Of a stretch of 64,000 nucleotides of DNA, positions 16,471 to 26,653 are shown in pieces. The stretch is taken from contig NZ_JABXKF010000141.1 in NCBI RefSeq assembly GCF_017115165.1, positions 1 to 64,000 on the forward strand, in the 5' to 3' direction. The stretch's first letter is position 1, and every line of letters begins with the position of its first letter. Made by a program: the position numbers and the translations under genes. The notes under the pieces were generated by a model, which saw only the letters and a list, made by a program, of their open reading frames with translations, made no database searches and had not been told where the DNA came from. The stretch comes from Nostoc sp. LPT (GTDB lineage: Bacteria > Cyanobacteriota > Cyanobacteriia > Cyanobacteriales > Nostocaceae).

Positions 16471-17049
16471 ATGCATATAATACCGCCTTTGACAATGATC
16501 GACTTCTTCCGTAAAAGTGAAGGTACATGGTTTACGGAACGCGCCGTTCATCATTTTGACTCGGCGGCTGATGAGTCGGGGGAGTCGAATTTGATTATAA
16601 AAGTCATGGAAAAGGACGATCCCAAAGTCCAAGAAGTTTGTAAAGCCCAAGGCATAGATCCTAGTAAAGCAACAAGCGGTGCTAGCTTTGCATGGCAGGC
16701 TAACCTAGATACCAGGCTACCGAATACCGATAATGCTGCGATTTTGGTTGATGTTCCCGACGAAACAAGGCGTTCTGGAAAACTGATTCGCAACCAAGGC
16801 TATGTTGAGAGCATTCCGGTTGTGAGCCGATATCAGTTTGCCGATGATGGAGTGCTGACGATTGATACTGACTATGATAATAATCAAGGTCAGGAACGTT
16901 GTTGGTTTGTTACGGATGATTTTCGTGTCAGGGTCAGTACCGTGCGAATGATGAACGGAATCAACTTAATGACTTATTGTTCCGAGCGTCGCTGTGTTTC
17001 CCAAGAAGTCTTGGAGCAAATGATCAGTCGCAATCATGCTAGGCGTTAG
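16471..17049 (+). CDS. Second CpcS/CpeS-family bilin lyase (CpcS/CpeU type)
   Basis: A 192-residue lyase-family protein with the MIDFFRKSEGTWFTERAVHHF opening, DESGESNL, GKLIRNQGYVESIPVVSRY and QERCWFVTDDFRVR. It is clearly related to, but distinct from, cpeS at 9545-10078 and closer to the CpcS/CpcU/CpeU branch. Such proteins attach a bilin at the central cysteine of phycobiliproteins or act in lyase heterodimers. The ATG at 16471 has GAGG 11 bases upstream; alignment with cpeS favours TTG 16489 or ATG 16495. It lies directly before pebA-pebB, so bilin synthesis and attachment are grouped. Confidence 0.85.
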   Translation: MHIIPPLTMIDFFRKSEGTWFTERAVHHFDSAADESGESNLIIKVMEKDDPKVQEVCKAQGIDPSKATSGASFAWQANLDTRLPNTDNAAILVDVPDETRRSGKLIRNQGYVESIPVVSRYQFADDGVLTIDTDYDNNQGQERCWFVTDDFRVRVSTVRMMNGINLMTYCSERRCVSQEVLEQMISRNHARR

Positions 17050-17205
17050 TGGGGAATGGGGAGATGAGGGAGATGAGGGAGATGAGGGAGATGAGGGAGA
17101 TGAGGAGAAAAGGGAGAAAAGGGAGACAACGGGACAAACAAAACTCCTAACTCTTAACTCCTAACTCAGCACTCAGCACTCAGCACTCCTAACGCCCAAT
17201 CCCCA
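17050..17205. repeat. Nonamer AGATGAGGG tandem repeats and CTCAGCA heptamers
   Basis: About five copies of AGATGAGGG (17062-17105), then AGGGAGAAA units and three copies of CTCAGCA near 17165-17187. Expandable intergenic repeats. Confidence 0.8.
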
Positions 17206-17292
17206 TTAAGGAATGTTGCTTTGTTTCTCATAAATGAGACGTGCATGATTGCCATCACTTATTTTCATGCAAGGGTTAATAAATCATGCTCC

Positions 17293-18027
17293 ATGTATAA
17301 GCCTTTCCTGGAATTTTTAGAAAAAGAGCTATTTCAGCGGTTTGATTTACAAAGTAGGGTCATTCCCCCTGATTTGGAATTCAAAGTTAGCGATCGCGGC
17401 AGAAACCCAGCAACTATTTGCAGTTGGTGTCACCAATGTCAAGAGTTGCGGAAAATTCGCTATACCTACATTGATGCTGGGGAAAGCGCTCAAATATTTA
17501 ACAGCGTGATTTATCCCAGTCATTACTACGATTTACCTCTGTTAGGGATTGATTTTTTATCCTTTGGGAAAGTCAAAAACCTGATTGTGCTTGATTTCCA
17601 GCCTTTATTTCAGGATGAGGATTATCAAAAAAAATATATAGTTCCGCTAAAATCTCTTCATGATAAATACCCGGATTTGGCGCAAAACTTAGAAATGAAG
17701 TTTTACGATGCCAACCAATATTTTTCTAAGTACCTATTGTTTGCCAAAACCGACCCGGAAACAGTGGCAACGCGAGTCTTTGAAGCTTTTCAGGATTATT
17801 TAAACTTGTATTGGCAAATGTTAGCAGATGCCAAACCACTCCAAGACCCTGAAGATATCCAGCGGATTGTCAAAGCCCAAAAAGACTATGACCAATATAG
17901 TGCAGACCGCGATCCAGCATCTGGTTTGTTTAGCAGTTACTTTGGTCATGAATGGGCAGAGCGCTTTCTCCATGAATTCTTATTTGAAGATGCTGTTCCC
18001 CTAGCAGTTAGTGGGAGCAAAAGATAA
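17293..18027 (+). CDS. pebA: 15,16-dihydrobiliverdin:ferredoxin oxidoreductase
   Basis: A ferredoxin-dependent bilin reductase of the HY2 family. PebA reduces biliverdin IXalpha to 15,16-dihydrobiliverdin. The protein shows the PebA pattern IDAGESAQIFNSVIYP, YDLPLLGIDFLSF, LDFQPLFQDEDY and the ending YSADRDPASGLFSSYFGHEW followed by RFLHEFLF, which matches PebA and not PebB. The open frame runs upstream to 17221, but homologues begin near MYKPFLEFLEKEL, so ATG 17293 (244 residues) is chosen; neither start has a strong ribosome binding site. pebB follows after about 120 bp, forming the usual pebAB pair for phycoerythrobilin synthesis. Confidence 0.92.
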   Translation: MYKPFLEFLEKELFQRFDLQSRVIPPDLEFKVSDRGRNPATICSWCHQCQELRKIRYTYIDAGESAQIFNSVIYPSHYYDLPLLGIDFLSFGKVKNLIVLDFQPLFQDEDYQKKYIVPLKSLHDKYPDLAQNLEMKFYDANQYFSKYLLFAKTDPETVATRVFEAFQDYLNLYWQMLADAKPLQDPEDIQRIVKAQKDYDQYSADRDPASGLFSSYFGHEWAERFLHEFLFEDAVPLAVSGSKR

Positions 18028-18110
18028 CCATCATTGGGCACTTATACTGAGCGAACGCGAGTGCGTCTCGTAGAGAAGCCGAAGTATTGGGGATTATTAA
18101 TTTTGAATTT

Positions 18111-18150
18111 TGAATGCGTGAATTTTGAATTCGGAGCGAAGCGACGTGAC
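18111..18150 (+). repeat. 40-bp repeat spanning the pebB start, shared with cpeT
   Basis: The stretch beginning TGAATGCGTGAATTTTGAAT and ending GGAGCGAAGCGACGTGAC differs by one base from the minus-strand copy at 9439-9478. In both places it supplies GGAG and a GTG initiation codon for a bilin-related gene. Confidence 0.85.
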
Positions 18151-18892
18151 ACTCTATCAGCCATTTCTCGATTATGCGATCGCCTATATGCGATCGCGCT
18201 TGGATTTACAGCCCTATCCTATCCCCACTGGGTTTGAGTCCAAGAGTGCTGTTGTGGGCAAGGGGAAGAATCAAGAAGAGGTTGTCACTACCAGTTATGC
18301 CTTTCAAACTGCAAAATTGCGCCAAATTCGTGCAGCTCACGTACAGGGTGGCAATTCGCTGCAAGTGCTGAATTTTGTGATTTTTCCGCGCCTCAACTAC
18401 GATTTGCCCTTTTTTGGGGCAGATTTGGTGACATTGCCAGGAGGACATCTAATTGCTTTGGATATGCAGCCCCTATTTCGGGACGATCTAGCATATCAGG
18501 CAAAATATACTGAACCAATTCTGCCGATTTTCCACGCCCACCAACAACATCTGTCTTGGGGAGGAGATTTTCCCGAAGAAGCACAGCCATTTTTCTCTCC
18601 GGCTTTTCTGTGGACTCGTCCCCAAGAAACGGCTCTCGTAGAAACTCAGGTGTTTGCCGCTTTCAAAGACTATTTGAAAGCTTATCTAGATTTCGTGGAG
18701 CAGGCAGAACCCATAACAGATTCCCAAAAATTAGTAGCCATTGAGCAAGCCCAACTGCGATACCTGCGATATCGGGCTGAAAAAGACCCAGCGCGAGGGA
18801 TGTTTAAACGCTTCTATGGCGCGGAATGGACTGAGGAGTATATCCACGGATTTTTATTTGACCTAGAGAGAAAATTAACAGCTATTAACTAG
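18146..18892 (+). CDS. pebB: Phycoerythrobilin:ferredoxin oxidoreductase
   Basis: The second HY2-family reductase; PebB converts 15,16-dihydrobiliverdin to 3Z-phycoerythrobilin and receives its substrate by channelling from PebA. Diagnostic stretches are [54 protein letters not shown] and [22 protein letters not shown] 18146 with GGAG about ten bases upstream is the likely start (248 residues); the frame extends to a TTG at 18125. It lies downstream of pebA on the same strand. The start region is a dispersed repeat also used at cpeT. Confidence 0.93.
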   Translation: MTLYQPFLDYAIAYMRSRLDLQPYPIPTGFESKSAVVGKGKNQEEVVTTSYAFQTAKLRQIRAAHVQGGNSLQVLNFVIFPRLNYDLPFFGADLVTLPGGHLIALDMQPLFRDDLAYQAKYTEPILPIFHAHQQHLSWGGDFPEEAQPFFSPAFLWTRPQETALVETQVFAAFKDYLKAYLDFVEQAEPITDSQKLVAIEQAQLRYLRYRAEKDPARGMFKRFYGAEWTEEYIHGFLFDLERKLTAIN

Positions 18893-19380
18893 AGGCTCTT
18901 TGACCGCACTCAGTGCTGAGTACCTCGTTACTGAAGACTCTATCCAAGTCACGTTAAACTAGGAAAATAATCTAAGTTATACCAATTCAAAAAATGTTTG
19001 CAACATGATACGCTGACGTGTAATTTCCCCGATGCCTTGAGAAAGGTTGGGGAGGGGTCTTATCTATATGTTGGTTATCGTAAATCAAGGGGTTTAAGAC
19101 CCCAACCATACACGTAGCGCGGAGTCTGAGCCACTCCGCCTCCGGTCAGTTTCAGTCGGGGTTTAAATCCCCCGAAGTTGCCACAACGCTCTTAACCCGC
19201 GCATCGCCCTTGGCGTCTCCCTTTGGGAGAAGGCACTTCTCAACTCTTAGAGACGCACTCGCGTTCGTCTGAAAATGTCTAAAATGTTTGAATGCGTGAA
19301 TGCGTGAATGCGTGAATTGTTAAGTGTTGCATTCTTTTTCAAATTGGTATTAGCTGTAATTAAACTAGTTTGTCTTCATA
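18893..19380. repeat. Repeat-rich intergenic region
   Basis: 488 bp without a gene. It includes REP-type modules (CTCCCTTTGGGAGAAGGC near 19220, GACGCACTCGCGTTCGTC near 19250) and three tandem copies of the octamer GAATGCGT (about 19290-19316), the same octamer that begins the cpeT/pebB start repeat. Confidence 0.6.
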
Positions 19381-20628
19381 ATGGTTTCCACCTTTCCCAA
19401 TCCCTCTTTTGTTGATCAATCTCGCATTCGACTTTCGATCCGCTCATTGCAACCGCAGTTAGTAGAGTGGCGGCGGCGATTGCATCAACAACCAGAGTTG
19501 GGTTTTCAAGAAAAACTGACTGCTGAGTTTGTATCACAAAAGCTGCAAGAATGGGGAATTGAGCATCAAACTGGCATTGCCCACACTGGCATTGTTGCCA
19601 CCATCAAAGGCGACAAACTTCCCACTTCCGACTCCCGAATCACGACTCCCCAAGTTTTAGCGATTCGCGCGGATATGGATGCTTTGCCAATCCAAGAACT
19701 CAACGAAGTGCCGTATAAATCGCAGCATGATGGAGTGATGCACGCTTGTGGGCATGATGGACATACAGCGATCGCTTTAGGTACAGCTTATTATCTCCAG
19801 CAGCATCGTCAAGACTTCTCCGGTATCGTGAAAATTATCTTTCAGCCAGCGGAAGAATCACCAGGAGGCGCAAAGCCGATGATTGAAGCTGGAGTTCTGA
19901 AAAATCCAGATGTTGACGCGATTATTGGTTTGCACTTGTGGAATAATTTGCCTTTAGGAACAGTGGGTGTGCGTGCTGGGGCGTTGATGGCAGCTGTAGA
20001 GTGCTTTAACTGCACAATTTTGGGCAAAGGTGGACATGGCGCACTACCTCATCAAACTGTTGATTCCGTTGTTGTTGCTGCGCAAATCATCAATGCTTTG
20101 CAAACCATTGTCGCTCGGAATGTTAATCCCATTGATTCAGCAGTAGTGACAGTGGGAGAACTTCACGCTGGAACAAAACGTAATGTGATTGCTGATACAG
20201 CGAGAATGAGTGCCACTGTCAGGTATTTTAATCCTAGTTTGAAAGGCTTTTTTAACCAGCGTGTCGAGCAAATTATTGCTGGAATTTGTCAAAGTCATGG
20301 TGCAAATTATGATTTAGAATATTGGTCACTTTATCCCCCAGTAATTAATGATATAAAAATAGCAGAACTAGTGCGATCTGTAGCAGAAGAAGTTGTAGAA
20401 ACTCCTGTGGGGATTGTGCCAGAATGCCAAACTATGGCTGCTGAAGATATGTCATTTTTCTTAGAAGAGGTTCCTGGTTGTTATTTCTTTCTAGGTTCTG
20501 CTAACCCCGCGAAAGACTTAGCATATCCCCATCATCATCCCCGGTTTGATTTTGACGAAACCGCCTTGGCAATGGGTGTGGAAATCTTTGTTAGATGCGT
20601 GGAAAAGTACTTTGTTTCATGTCATTAG
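19381..20628 (+). CDS. M20-family amidohydrolase (N-acyl amino acid / IAA-amino acid hydrolase type)
   Basis: A 415-residue zinc amidohydrolase. Metal-site motifs are RADMDALPIQE (about residues 96-106), HACGHDGHTAIALG (about 120-133) and QPAEESPGGAK (about 158-168), followed by a dimerisation domain (GKGGHGALPHQTVD) and the return to the catalytic domain with MAAEDMSFFLE. Family members hydrolyse N-acyl amino acids, hippurate or auxin conjugates; the substrate here cannot be told from sequence. No signal peptide is visible. It is monocistronic. Confidence 0.9.
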   Translation: MVSTFPNPSFVDQSRIRLSIRSLQPQLVEWRRRLHQQPELGFQEKLTAEFVSQKLQEWGIEHQTGIAHTGIVATIKGDKLPTSDSRITTPQVLAIRADMDALPIQELNEVPYKSQHDGVMHACGHDGHTAIALGTAYYLQQHRQDFSGIVKIIFQPAEESPGGAKPMIEAGVLKNPDVDAIIGLHLWNNLPLGTVGVRAGALMAAVECFNCTILGKGGHGALPHQTVDSVVVAAQIINALQTIVARNVNPIDSAVVTVGELHAGTKRNVIADTARMSATVRYFNPSLKGFFNQRVEQIIAGICQSHGANYDLEYWSLYPPVINDIKIAELVRSVAEEVVETPVGIVPECQTMAAEDMSFFLEEVPGCYFFLGSANPAKDLAYPHHHPRFDFDETALAMGVEIFVRCVEKYFVSCH

Positions 20629-20730
20629 TCATTAGTCATTTGTCCGTTGTAGTCACAAATGACAAAGGACAAATGACCAAGGACGACCATAACAAAAATT
20701 TTCAAAATTTCATTTAGGATTGCTATATCT

Positions 20731-22287
20731 CTAATTCTTGACTGTCGGTTTCTGTTTATTACTAACTTCTAAAGGCAGGAAAATCGTCATCACTTCCCCA
20801 TAGTGTGGACGCTGGCGCACAATTAGTTTGCCACCGATCGCCTGAAACAAATGTTTGGTTGCAGCGATATTCAAACTAATCGTACCTGTTTCTGGTTGGA
20901 ACATCAGCAGTTGACCTAGAGCTTTGCGAATTGGTGGCGTTGCAGGTATGGTGGCTTTATTTGAATCTTTGCACCTCAATTGCGGCGATAATTGTAACTT
21001 GAGTTGATCTCCAGCGGGGATAACTTGTACTTGAATATGGCTGCCAGCAGGTAAGCTGCGAGTAAAATTTTCCATCAAACCAGTAAGAACCTGATCCAGC
21101 ATGGTGGGATTACTTACCACTGTCGGTAGTTGCTGGGGTAAAACAACATTTAAAGTTAAGTTCCGCCGATGCGCTGCTTGTTCCCAACGGGGAATGCTCT
21201 GCTGCAACACTTGATCTAAAGACATCGGCGTGAGTTGAGTTTTTGACGATTTTGCTGAGGCAGTAGTTTCTAGTTCTGCGGCCTTAAACAGCAATTCCAT
21301 ACGGTCAATTTGCTCGGTACACTCGTGATCGATAATTTTTAAGCGATTGATCGCGCTAGCATCTAAGTCTCGCCGCTTCAACAGCAGACGAGTCATGGTG
21401 CGAATAGTTGTTAAAGGTGTGCGGACTTCGTGAGCGAAGGCTTGGAGCAATTCTACATCAGGATTTGGGGAAGGTGGGGCCCCCTCTGAGGATAAGGAGT
21501 AATGGGCATTAGGCATTGGGCATTGAGAATTGGGGAAAACTCTTCTTCCCTGCTCCCCTACTCCTCTGCTCCCCTGCTCCCCTACTTCGTCCCCAGTCCC
21601 TAGTAAAGAGTCTTTAGTCTCTTCTGGTTCTGTTAATTCCTGAAGCAATAACTGACTAAAGTGAATCATCATCCGGTAGTCTGGTGCTACCGGAGAATAC
21701 TGTTCTACTAATGCGTCCAAGCGGGCAAAAAATTCTGGATTAGCCAGCATTACCCGTGCCCCTAGCGATCGCCAAGCCTGCTGCACTATCTCTGGCTCAA
21801 AAGAAAATGAAAAGGTTTTTTTACCATTTTTGTGGGTTGCTAAAACCAGCACTAATCTAAATTTATCTGTAAAAACTAAGCAAAACTGTTCTGCACCTAG
21901 AGGATCGGCAGGTAGTAAAGGAAGTACCGAATCATGGGGAGCAATGTCTTCATTTACAGATGCGTTGGCGTAGTCTGCCGCAGGTATCGTACCTGGCATC
22001 TGAAATGGCATCAGCGCCAAAGGGTTAAATGGTTTTGCTGTAAAAGTTACTGTTTGTAAACTTTGAGTCAATTTTGGTTGACTAAATAAGGGTGCTGGTG
22101 CGGTTAAAACTAATCCTTGGGTTGTGTCAACTGAAGGGTCTGCTAAAGTATTTAATAGCAAATGTTCTGTCGCTGCGAGGCTGATACGCCACTGCTGCTC
22201 TGCTTTAGCAGGTGAACATTCTGCCACACTTCTTGATTGATTTTCAGCCAAGATTTCGCTCAGGCTTGGCAATATCCATTGGTACAC
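20731..22287 (-). CDS. Sensor histidine kinase with in-frame repeat insertion
   Basis: A 518-residue kinase starting at GTG. The N-terminal half (about residues 1-225) is a sensory region I do not recognise. A low-complexity segment (about 226-272) is encoded by dispersed repeat DNA. The HisKA domain follows with LLQAFAHEVRTPL, whose histidine is the phosphorylation site near 278. The HATPase domain (about 380-505) keeps an N-box-like FTRSLPAGSH region and a GGKLIVRQRPHYGEVMTIFLPL ending, but canonical DxGxG motifs are weak. It should phosphorylate an unlinked response regulator, as none is adjacent. The insertion sits in the linker just before HisKA, where it is probably tolerated. Confidence 0.8.
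   Translation of the reverse strand: MYQWILPSLSEILAENQSRSVAECSPAKAEQQWRISLAATEHLLLNTLADPSVDTTQGLVLTAPAPLFSQPKLTQSLQTVTFTAKPFNPLALMPFQMPGTIPAADYANASVNEDIAPHDSVLPLLPADPLGAEQFCLVFTDKFRLVLVLATHKNGKKTFSFSFEPEIVQQAWRSLGARVMLANPEFFARLDALVEQYSPVAPDYRMMIHFSQLLLQELTEPEETKDSLLGTGDEVGEQGSRGVGEQGRRVFPNSQCPMPNAHYSLSSEGAPPSPNPDVELLQAFAHEVRTPLTTIRTMTRLLLKRRDLDASAINRLKIIDHECTEQIDRMELLFKAAELETTASAKSSKTQLTPMSLDQVLQQSIPRWEQAAHRRNLTLNVVLPQQLPTVVSNPTMLDQVLTGLMENFTRSLPAGSHIQVQVIPAGDQLKLQLSPQLRCKDSNKATIPATPPIRKALGQLLMFQPETGTISLNIAATKHLFQAIGGKLIVRQRPHYGEVMTIFLPLEVSNKQKPTVKN
21470..21610. repeat. Dispersed intergenic-type repeat inside the kinase reading frame
   Basis: The segment contains GGGCATTGGGCATT-type and CTCCCCTGCTCCCCT-type units, the same composite found at 63547-63680 inside cobN and related to intergenic copies elsewhere. 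It is translated as a serine, glycine and proline-rich linker. Its length leaves the frame open. Confidence 0.8.
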
Positions 22288-22512
22288 AGGCTTTCACCCC
22301 TTAATTCAAGAGCGACTAACAGCGTCTAGGTTAGACATTTCACTACTATCTAAGAGGTTATAGCTATTTGTATACTGGTGACAGTCGTAGAACCGAACAA
22401 TTCAGGGGCAATTCCTCTCTAACTGCGATGTCTACGACGGGCTATTCGGCGTCGCACTTAGGGGCTGAAAAACATTGGCACGATTAACACTAGACTATCT
22501 CAGAGGCACTTT

Positions 22513-23331
22513 ATGACTTCTTTTGAAACTTCAGTTGAAGATTTGGTACTAGTTGCTGGTGCCACTGGTGGAGTAGGGCAACTTGTGGTAGGCAAGTTGC
22601 TGGAGAAGGGCTTGAAAGTTCGTGTCTTAACACGCAATGCCGCAAAAGCTGAAGAGATGTTTAACCAAAGAGTGGAAATTGCCGTTGGCGATATCCGCCA
22701 GCCAGCTACACTGCCAGCTGCAATGCCAGGTGTTACCCACATCATAAATTGTACTGGAACTACTGCCTTTCCCTCTGCGCGATGGGAGTTTGACCAACCC
22801 CCGAACTTGATTGAATGGGGAATCATTTTCCTTAATCCCAAATCTAGTGAAGCTAAAGCAAAGAATAGTCCGGCAAAGATTGATGCTCAAGGTGTCAGCA
22901 ATCTAGTAGCAGCAGCACCCCAGAATTTGAAGCGATTCGTTTTCGTCTCTTCTTGTGGAATTCTCCGTAAAAATCACTTTCCTTTTAGTATTCTTAATGG
23001 TTTTGGGGTGTTGGATGCCAAACAAAAGGGAGAGGAGTCCATCATTAATTCAGGATTACCCTACACTATTATCCGCCCAGGACGCCTCATTGACGGCCCT
23101 TACACTTCATACGACCTTAACACTCTCCTGAAGGCAAAAACAGGAGGCAAATACGGTGTGGTACTTGGTACAGGAGATACACTTTCAGGCGATGCCAGCC
23201 GGATTGACGTAGCAAGCGCTTGTGTGGAATGCCTTTTTCACCTAAGTAGTTCTAGGAAAATTTTTGAAATCGTCAACCAGGGAGAAAGACCACCTGGAAT
23301 CGACTGGGAAACTCTTTTCTCCTCGCATTAA
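22513..23331 (+). CDS. NAD(P)-binding Rossmann protein (atypical SDR, NmrA-like)
   Basis: A 272-residue atypical short-chain dehydrogenase/reductase. The dinucleotide-binding glycine motif is VAGATGGVGQLV (about residues 13-24), followed by VRVLTRNAAKAEEMF, GDIRQPATLPAAM and the FVFVSSCGILRKN strand, then LPYTIIRPGRLIDGPY near 195. This type occurs widely in photosynthetic organisms; relatives include chloroplast proteins such as TIC62 and other NAD(P)H-binding factors. No catalytic YxxxK is clear, so it may be a regulatory or redox-sensing binder. Substrate unknown. Confidence 0.82.
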   Translation: MTSFETSVEDLVLVAGATGGVGQLVVGKLLEKGLKVRVLTRNAAKAEEMFNQRVEIAVGDIRQPATLPAAMPGVTHIINCTGTTAFPSARWEFDQPPNLIEWGIIFLNPKSSEAKAKNSPAKIDAQGVSNLVAAAPQNLKRFVFVSSCGILRKNHFPFSILNGFGVLDAKQKGEESIINSGLPYTIIRPGRLIDGPYTSYDLNTLLKAKTGGKYGVVLGTGDTLSGDASRIDVASACVECLFHLSSSRKIFEIVNQGERPPGIDWETLFSSH

Positions 23332-24589
23332 TATTCAGGAGGCAGGAGACAGGAGTAACCCACGTTTAAAAGCGTGGGATTGAAGCAAAGACGACGCCAG
23401 ATGCTCCACTTGGGAAACCCCAGACGCTCTCTACGAGACACTCTTGCTAGCTTGCTTGTATTGTAAGGGATACGCGGACTTGACTTTTCACGGTATGTGG
23501 AAAAGGTCATTTTGATGGTTTTCCAAGCCCTGATTTCTCCGTTAGTTATTTTCATTAACTCAGAGTTTAATAGCAAGCGGATTTCTGTGAACCATGAATT
23601 AGAATTATCGTGCGTTTACGCCGAGGAGTATGTCAAAATCTTATAACCCAATACGCTTGGGTTAAGGCTTAATTCTTTTTTTATGAACCGCAATCGCGCA
23701 GCGTCTCGTAGAGAAGGACGCGAAGAAAGACAAGGAAGAGAAGAAAGAAATACTTAACTGAACTGTATTGTTTTATCAGAAATCAAAGGGTTTAATATCG
23801 TGTCCGGTTAAATACTTATAATATATGTAGGTTGGGTTGAGGAACGAAACCCAACATTTTATCCTTGTTCACGTCTATTATTTTCCTACACAACGGTACA
23901 GAGCAAGCGGATTTATCCGTGGAGGGAAAGAAAAGAATTGTGTTAAGGCATGTAGTGGGAAATACAAAATACTAAATAATAGCAGCAGTGATTGTCTCAT
24001 CCACACTGTGGATTCATGATGGCAGCAAAATCACAGCCATGAAAACTAGTAAATATTGCCGATTATACGGAATTACGGAAGCGATGCCTGCGGTGGTCAC
24101 TGAGCCAAGTCGTACCACTTGCCTACGGCACGCTGCGCGAACGTGGAAGCAAGCTAGCAAGAGCGTCTCGTAGAGAAGTGCAGGCTACGCCTACGCGCCT
24201 TTTAATCTCCTTCCATTCTCAGTGTTTCCATAGTTTATTACCTTTAAAGACGGCAAACACCACTCATACGTTACGGTTCACCCTAATTACTGAAAGTATT
24301 AATTCTTCTACATTAGACAGAGTGAAGACAAATTAATCCATGAACAAACTAAAAACACAATTTAGTTAGTTTAACCGTCCCAAGCAAGGTTCGGGAAACC
24401 ACCCTTCATGGACTGGCTACCACTAAGCTTCAGTATATATATTCAGCATAGTCTGGAGTTTCAACTTCAGGAAAACCAAATCAAAGGTATTCATGCTGAA
24501 CTGGCTGATTTCTTGACCCTGTTGGTTCAAAATTTAGTGCTTTATATTCTCATTCATTCATTTGTAGTTATACGGAGCCAGCACCTAAA
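23332..24589. other. 1.26-kb repeat-dense intergenic region upstream of dnaK
   Basis: No coding gene is supported. It begins with a CCCACGTTTAAAAGCGTGGG hairpin (about 23360), of the sort found at the ends of IS200/IS605 elements. Then come a CCCAATACGCTTGGG hairpin (about 23647), an ATATCGTGTCCGGTTAA motif (23798) leading into the palindrome GTTGGGTTGAGGAACGAAAC (about 23832), and REP modules (CGTGGAAGCAAGCTAGCAAG, GAGCGTCTCGTAGAGAAG) near 24140-24180. Sequence nearest dnaK (24240-24589) should hold its promoter; no CIRCE (HrcA) element was found. Confidence 0.5.
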
Positions 24590-26518
24590 ATGGCAAAAGT
24601 AGTTGGAATTGACTTAGGAACAACGAACTCCTGCGTGGCAGTGATGGAAGGTGGTAAACCTACAGTAATTGCTAATGCTGAAGGTTTTCGGACAACGCCA
24701 TCAGTAGTCGCATTTGCGAAAAATGGCGACAACTTGGTTGGCCAAATCGCCAAACGCCAGGCGGTGATGAACCCCGAAAATACGTTTTACTCAGTCAAAC
24801 GCTTTATCGGTCGCCGCTACGATGAAGTGGGTAACGAAGCTACGGAAGTTTCTTACAAAGTTCTCAGCAGCAATGGCAATGTCAAATTAGATTGTCCGAT
24901 AGCTGGTAAACCGTTTGCTCCTGAAGAAATTTCTGCAAAAGTTCTTCGCAAACTAGTTGAAGATGCCAGCAAATACCTGGGTGAAACTGTAACCCAAGCT
25001 GTAATCACCGTTCCGGCATACTTCAACGACTCGCAACGGCAAGCGACAAAAGACGCTGGTAAAATTGCCGGGATTGAAGTTCTACGGATTATCAACGAGC
25101 CGACAGCCGCTTCTTTGGCTTATGGATTTGACAAGAAGAGTAACGAAACCATCCTAGTATTTGACCTTGGTGGTGGTACCTTTGACGTATCCGTGCTGGA
25201 AGTAGGAGACGGAGTTTTTGAAGTACTAGCCACATCTGGTGATACCCACCTTGGTGGTGATGACTTCGATAAAAAAATAGTTGACTTCTTAGCTGAGAAG
25301 TTCAAGAAAGCTGAAGGTATTGACCTGCGGAAAGACAAACAAGCCTTACAACGTCTGACGGAAGCTGGAGAAAAAGCCAAAATTGAGCTTTCTAGCGTTA
25401 CCCAAGCAGAAATCAACCTACCATTTATCACTGCAACCCAGGATGGGCCCAAGCACCTGGATACAACGCTGACTCGCGCCCAGTTTGAAGAACTTTGCTC
25501 TGACTTAATCGACCGTTGTCGTATTCCTGTGGAAAACGCCCTCCGGGATGCCAAGTTAAACAAAGGTGATATTGATGAAGTGGTGTTAGTTGGTGGTTCT
25601 ACCCGCATTCCCGCAGTCCAACAGATTGTGAAGCAGGTATTGGGTAAAGACCCCAACCAAAGCGTTAACCCTGATGAAGTCGTAGCAGTTGGTGCAGCCA
25701 TTCAAGCCGGAGTACTGGCTGGTGATGTAACTGGCATCTTGCTGTTAGACGTGACACCTCTATCTTTGGGTGTGGAAACATTGGGCGGCGTGATGACTAA
25801 AATTATTCCCCGCAACACCACAATTCCCACCAAAAAATCGGAAGTCTTCTCCACTGCTGTGGATGGACAAACCAACGTGGAAATTCACGTCCTCCAAGGC
25901 GAACGCGAATTCTCTAACGATAACAAGAGCTTGGGAACCTTCCGCCTCGATGGTATTCCTCCTGCACCACGTGGCGTCCCTCAAATTGAAGTGGTGTTCG
26001 ACATTGACGCTAACGGTATTCTTAACGTCACCGCTAAGGACAAAGGTACTGGTAAAGAACAGTCCATCAGCATAACTGGCGCTTCTACCCTGGATAAAAA
26101 TGACGTTGACCGGATGGTAAGAGAAGCTGAACAGAACGCTTCATCTGACAAAGAACGACGTGAGAAGATTGAACGCAAGAACCAAGCCGATTCTTTGGCA
26201 TACCAAGCTGAAAAGCAGTTACAAGAGTTGGGCGATAAAGTTCCTGATGCTGACAAGACTAAAGTCGAAGGTTTAGTAAAAGAACTGCGGGAAGCAGTTG
26301 CTAAAGAAGACGATGAGCAAATTAAGAAGCTCACCCCAGAATTACAACAAGCGTTATTCGCTGTTGGTAGCAACATCTATCAACAAGCTGGTGCTAGTGC
26401 TAGTGCCGGTGCTGGTGCCGGTGCTACATCTGGTGGTGAACCTCAAGATAGTAGCAGTTCCTCTAGTTCTAGTAACGGCGACGATGTGATTGACGCTGAT
26501 TTTACAGAGAGCAAATAA
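24590..26518 (+). CDS. dnaK: Chaperone DnaK (Hsp70)
   Basis: A 642-residue Hsp70 beginning [21 protein letters not shown]. ATPase signatures are seen in order: DLGTTNS phosphate-1 loop, [39 protein letters not shown] and [15 protein letters not shown]. The substrate-binding domain follows ([17 protein letters not shown]), then a helical lid and a glycine/alanine/serine-rich tail ending [11 protein letters not shown], a normal bacterial DnaK end. Cyanobacteria have several DnaKs; this one is close to the canonical type and is not next to dnaJ or grpE. A strong terminator follows at 26566-26601. Confidence 0.97.
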   Translation: MAKVVGIDLGTTNSCVAVMEGGKPTVIANAEGFRTTPSVVAFAKNGDNLVGQIAKRQAVMNPENTFYSVKRFIGRRYDEVGNEATEVSYKVLSSNGNVKLDCPIAGKPFAPEEISAKVLRKLVEDASKYLGETVTQAVITVPAYFNDSQRQATKDAGKIAGIEVLRIINEPTAASLAYGFDKKSNETILVFDLGGGTFDVSVLEVGDGVFEVLATSGDTHLGGDDFDKKIVDFLAEKFKKAEGIDLRKDKQALQRLTEAGEKAKIELSSVTQAEINLPFITATQDGPKHLDTTLTRAQFEELCSDLIDRCRIPVENALRDAKLNKGDIDEVVLVGGSTRIPAVQQIVKQVLGKDPNQSVNPDEVVAVGAAIQAGVLAGDVTGILLLDVTPLSLGVETLGGVMTKIIPRNTTIPTKKSEVFSTAVDGQTNVEIHVLQGEREFSNDNKSLGTFRLDGIPPAPRGVPQIEVVFDIDANGILNVTAKDKGTGKEQSISITGASTLDKNDVDRMVREAEQNASSDKERREKIERKNQADSLAYQAEKQLQELGDKVPDADKTKVEGLVKELREAVAKEDDEQIKKLTPELQQALFAVGSNIYQQAGASASAGAGAGATSGGEPQDSSSSSSSSNGDDVIDADFTESK

Positions 26519-26565
26519 TTTCTCTACTCCTTTTGGGAAGATTGTTTTGTTCGACCTTATAATTA

Positions 26566-26601
26566 CCCACTCAGGCAAATGCCTGAGTGGGGATTTTTTT
26601 T
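26566..26601 (+). terminator. Rho-independent terminator of dnaK
   Basis: CCCACTCAGGC and GCCTGAGTGGG form an 11-bp perfect stem with an AAAT loop, followed by GATTTTTTTT. It begins about 48 bp after the dnaK stop codon. This is the clearest intrinsic terminator in the window. Confidence 0.93.
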
Positions 26602-26653
26602 AAGGAGTTAGGGGTTAGGAATTAGGAGTTATATAAAGTCCGGTTAATCTCTT

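Noticed and set aside
23340-23640. IS200/IS605 remnant with possible guide RNA end
   Set aside because: Only a CCCACG...CGTGGG hairpin is visible; no TnpB/OrfB residues or left end could be identified.
24240-24589. CIRCE operator or sigma-32-type promoter for dnaK
   Set aside because: No TTAGCACTC-N9-GAGTGCTAA inverted repeat or convincing heat-shock promoter was found.
24408-24602. 64-codon frame overlapping the dnaK start
   Set aside because: Overlaps dnaK out of frame, has atypical composition and no start signal; the region is more likely the dnaK leader.
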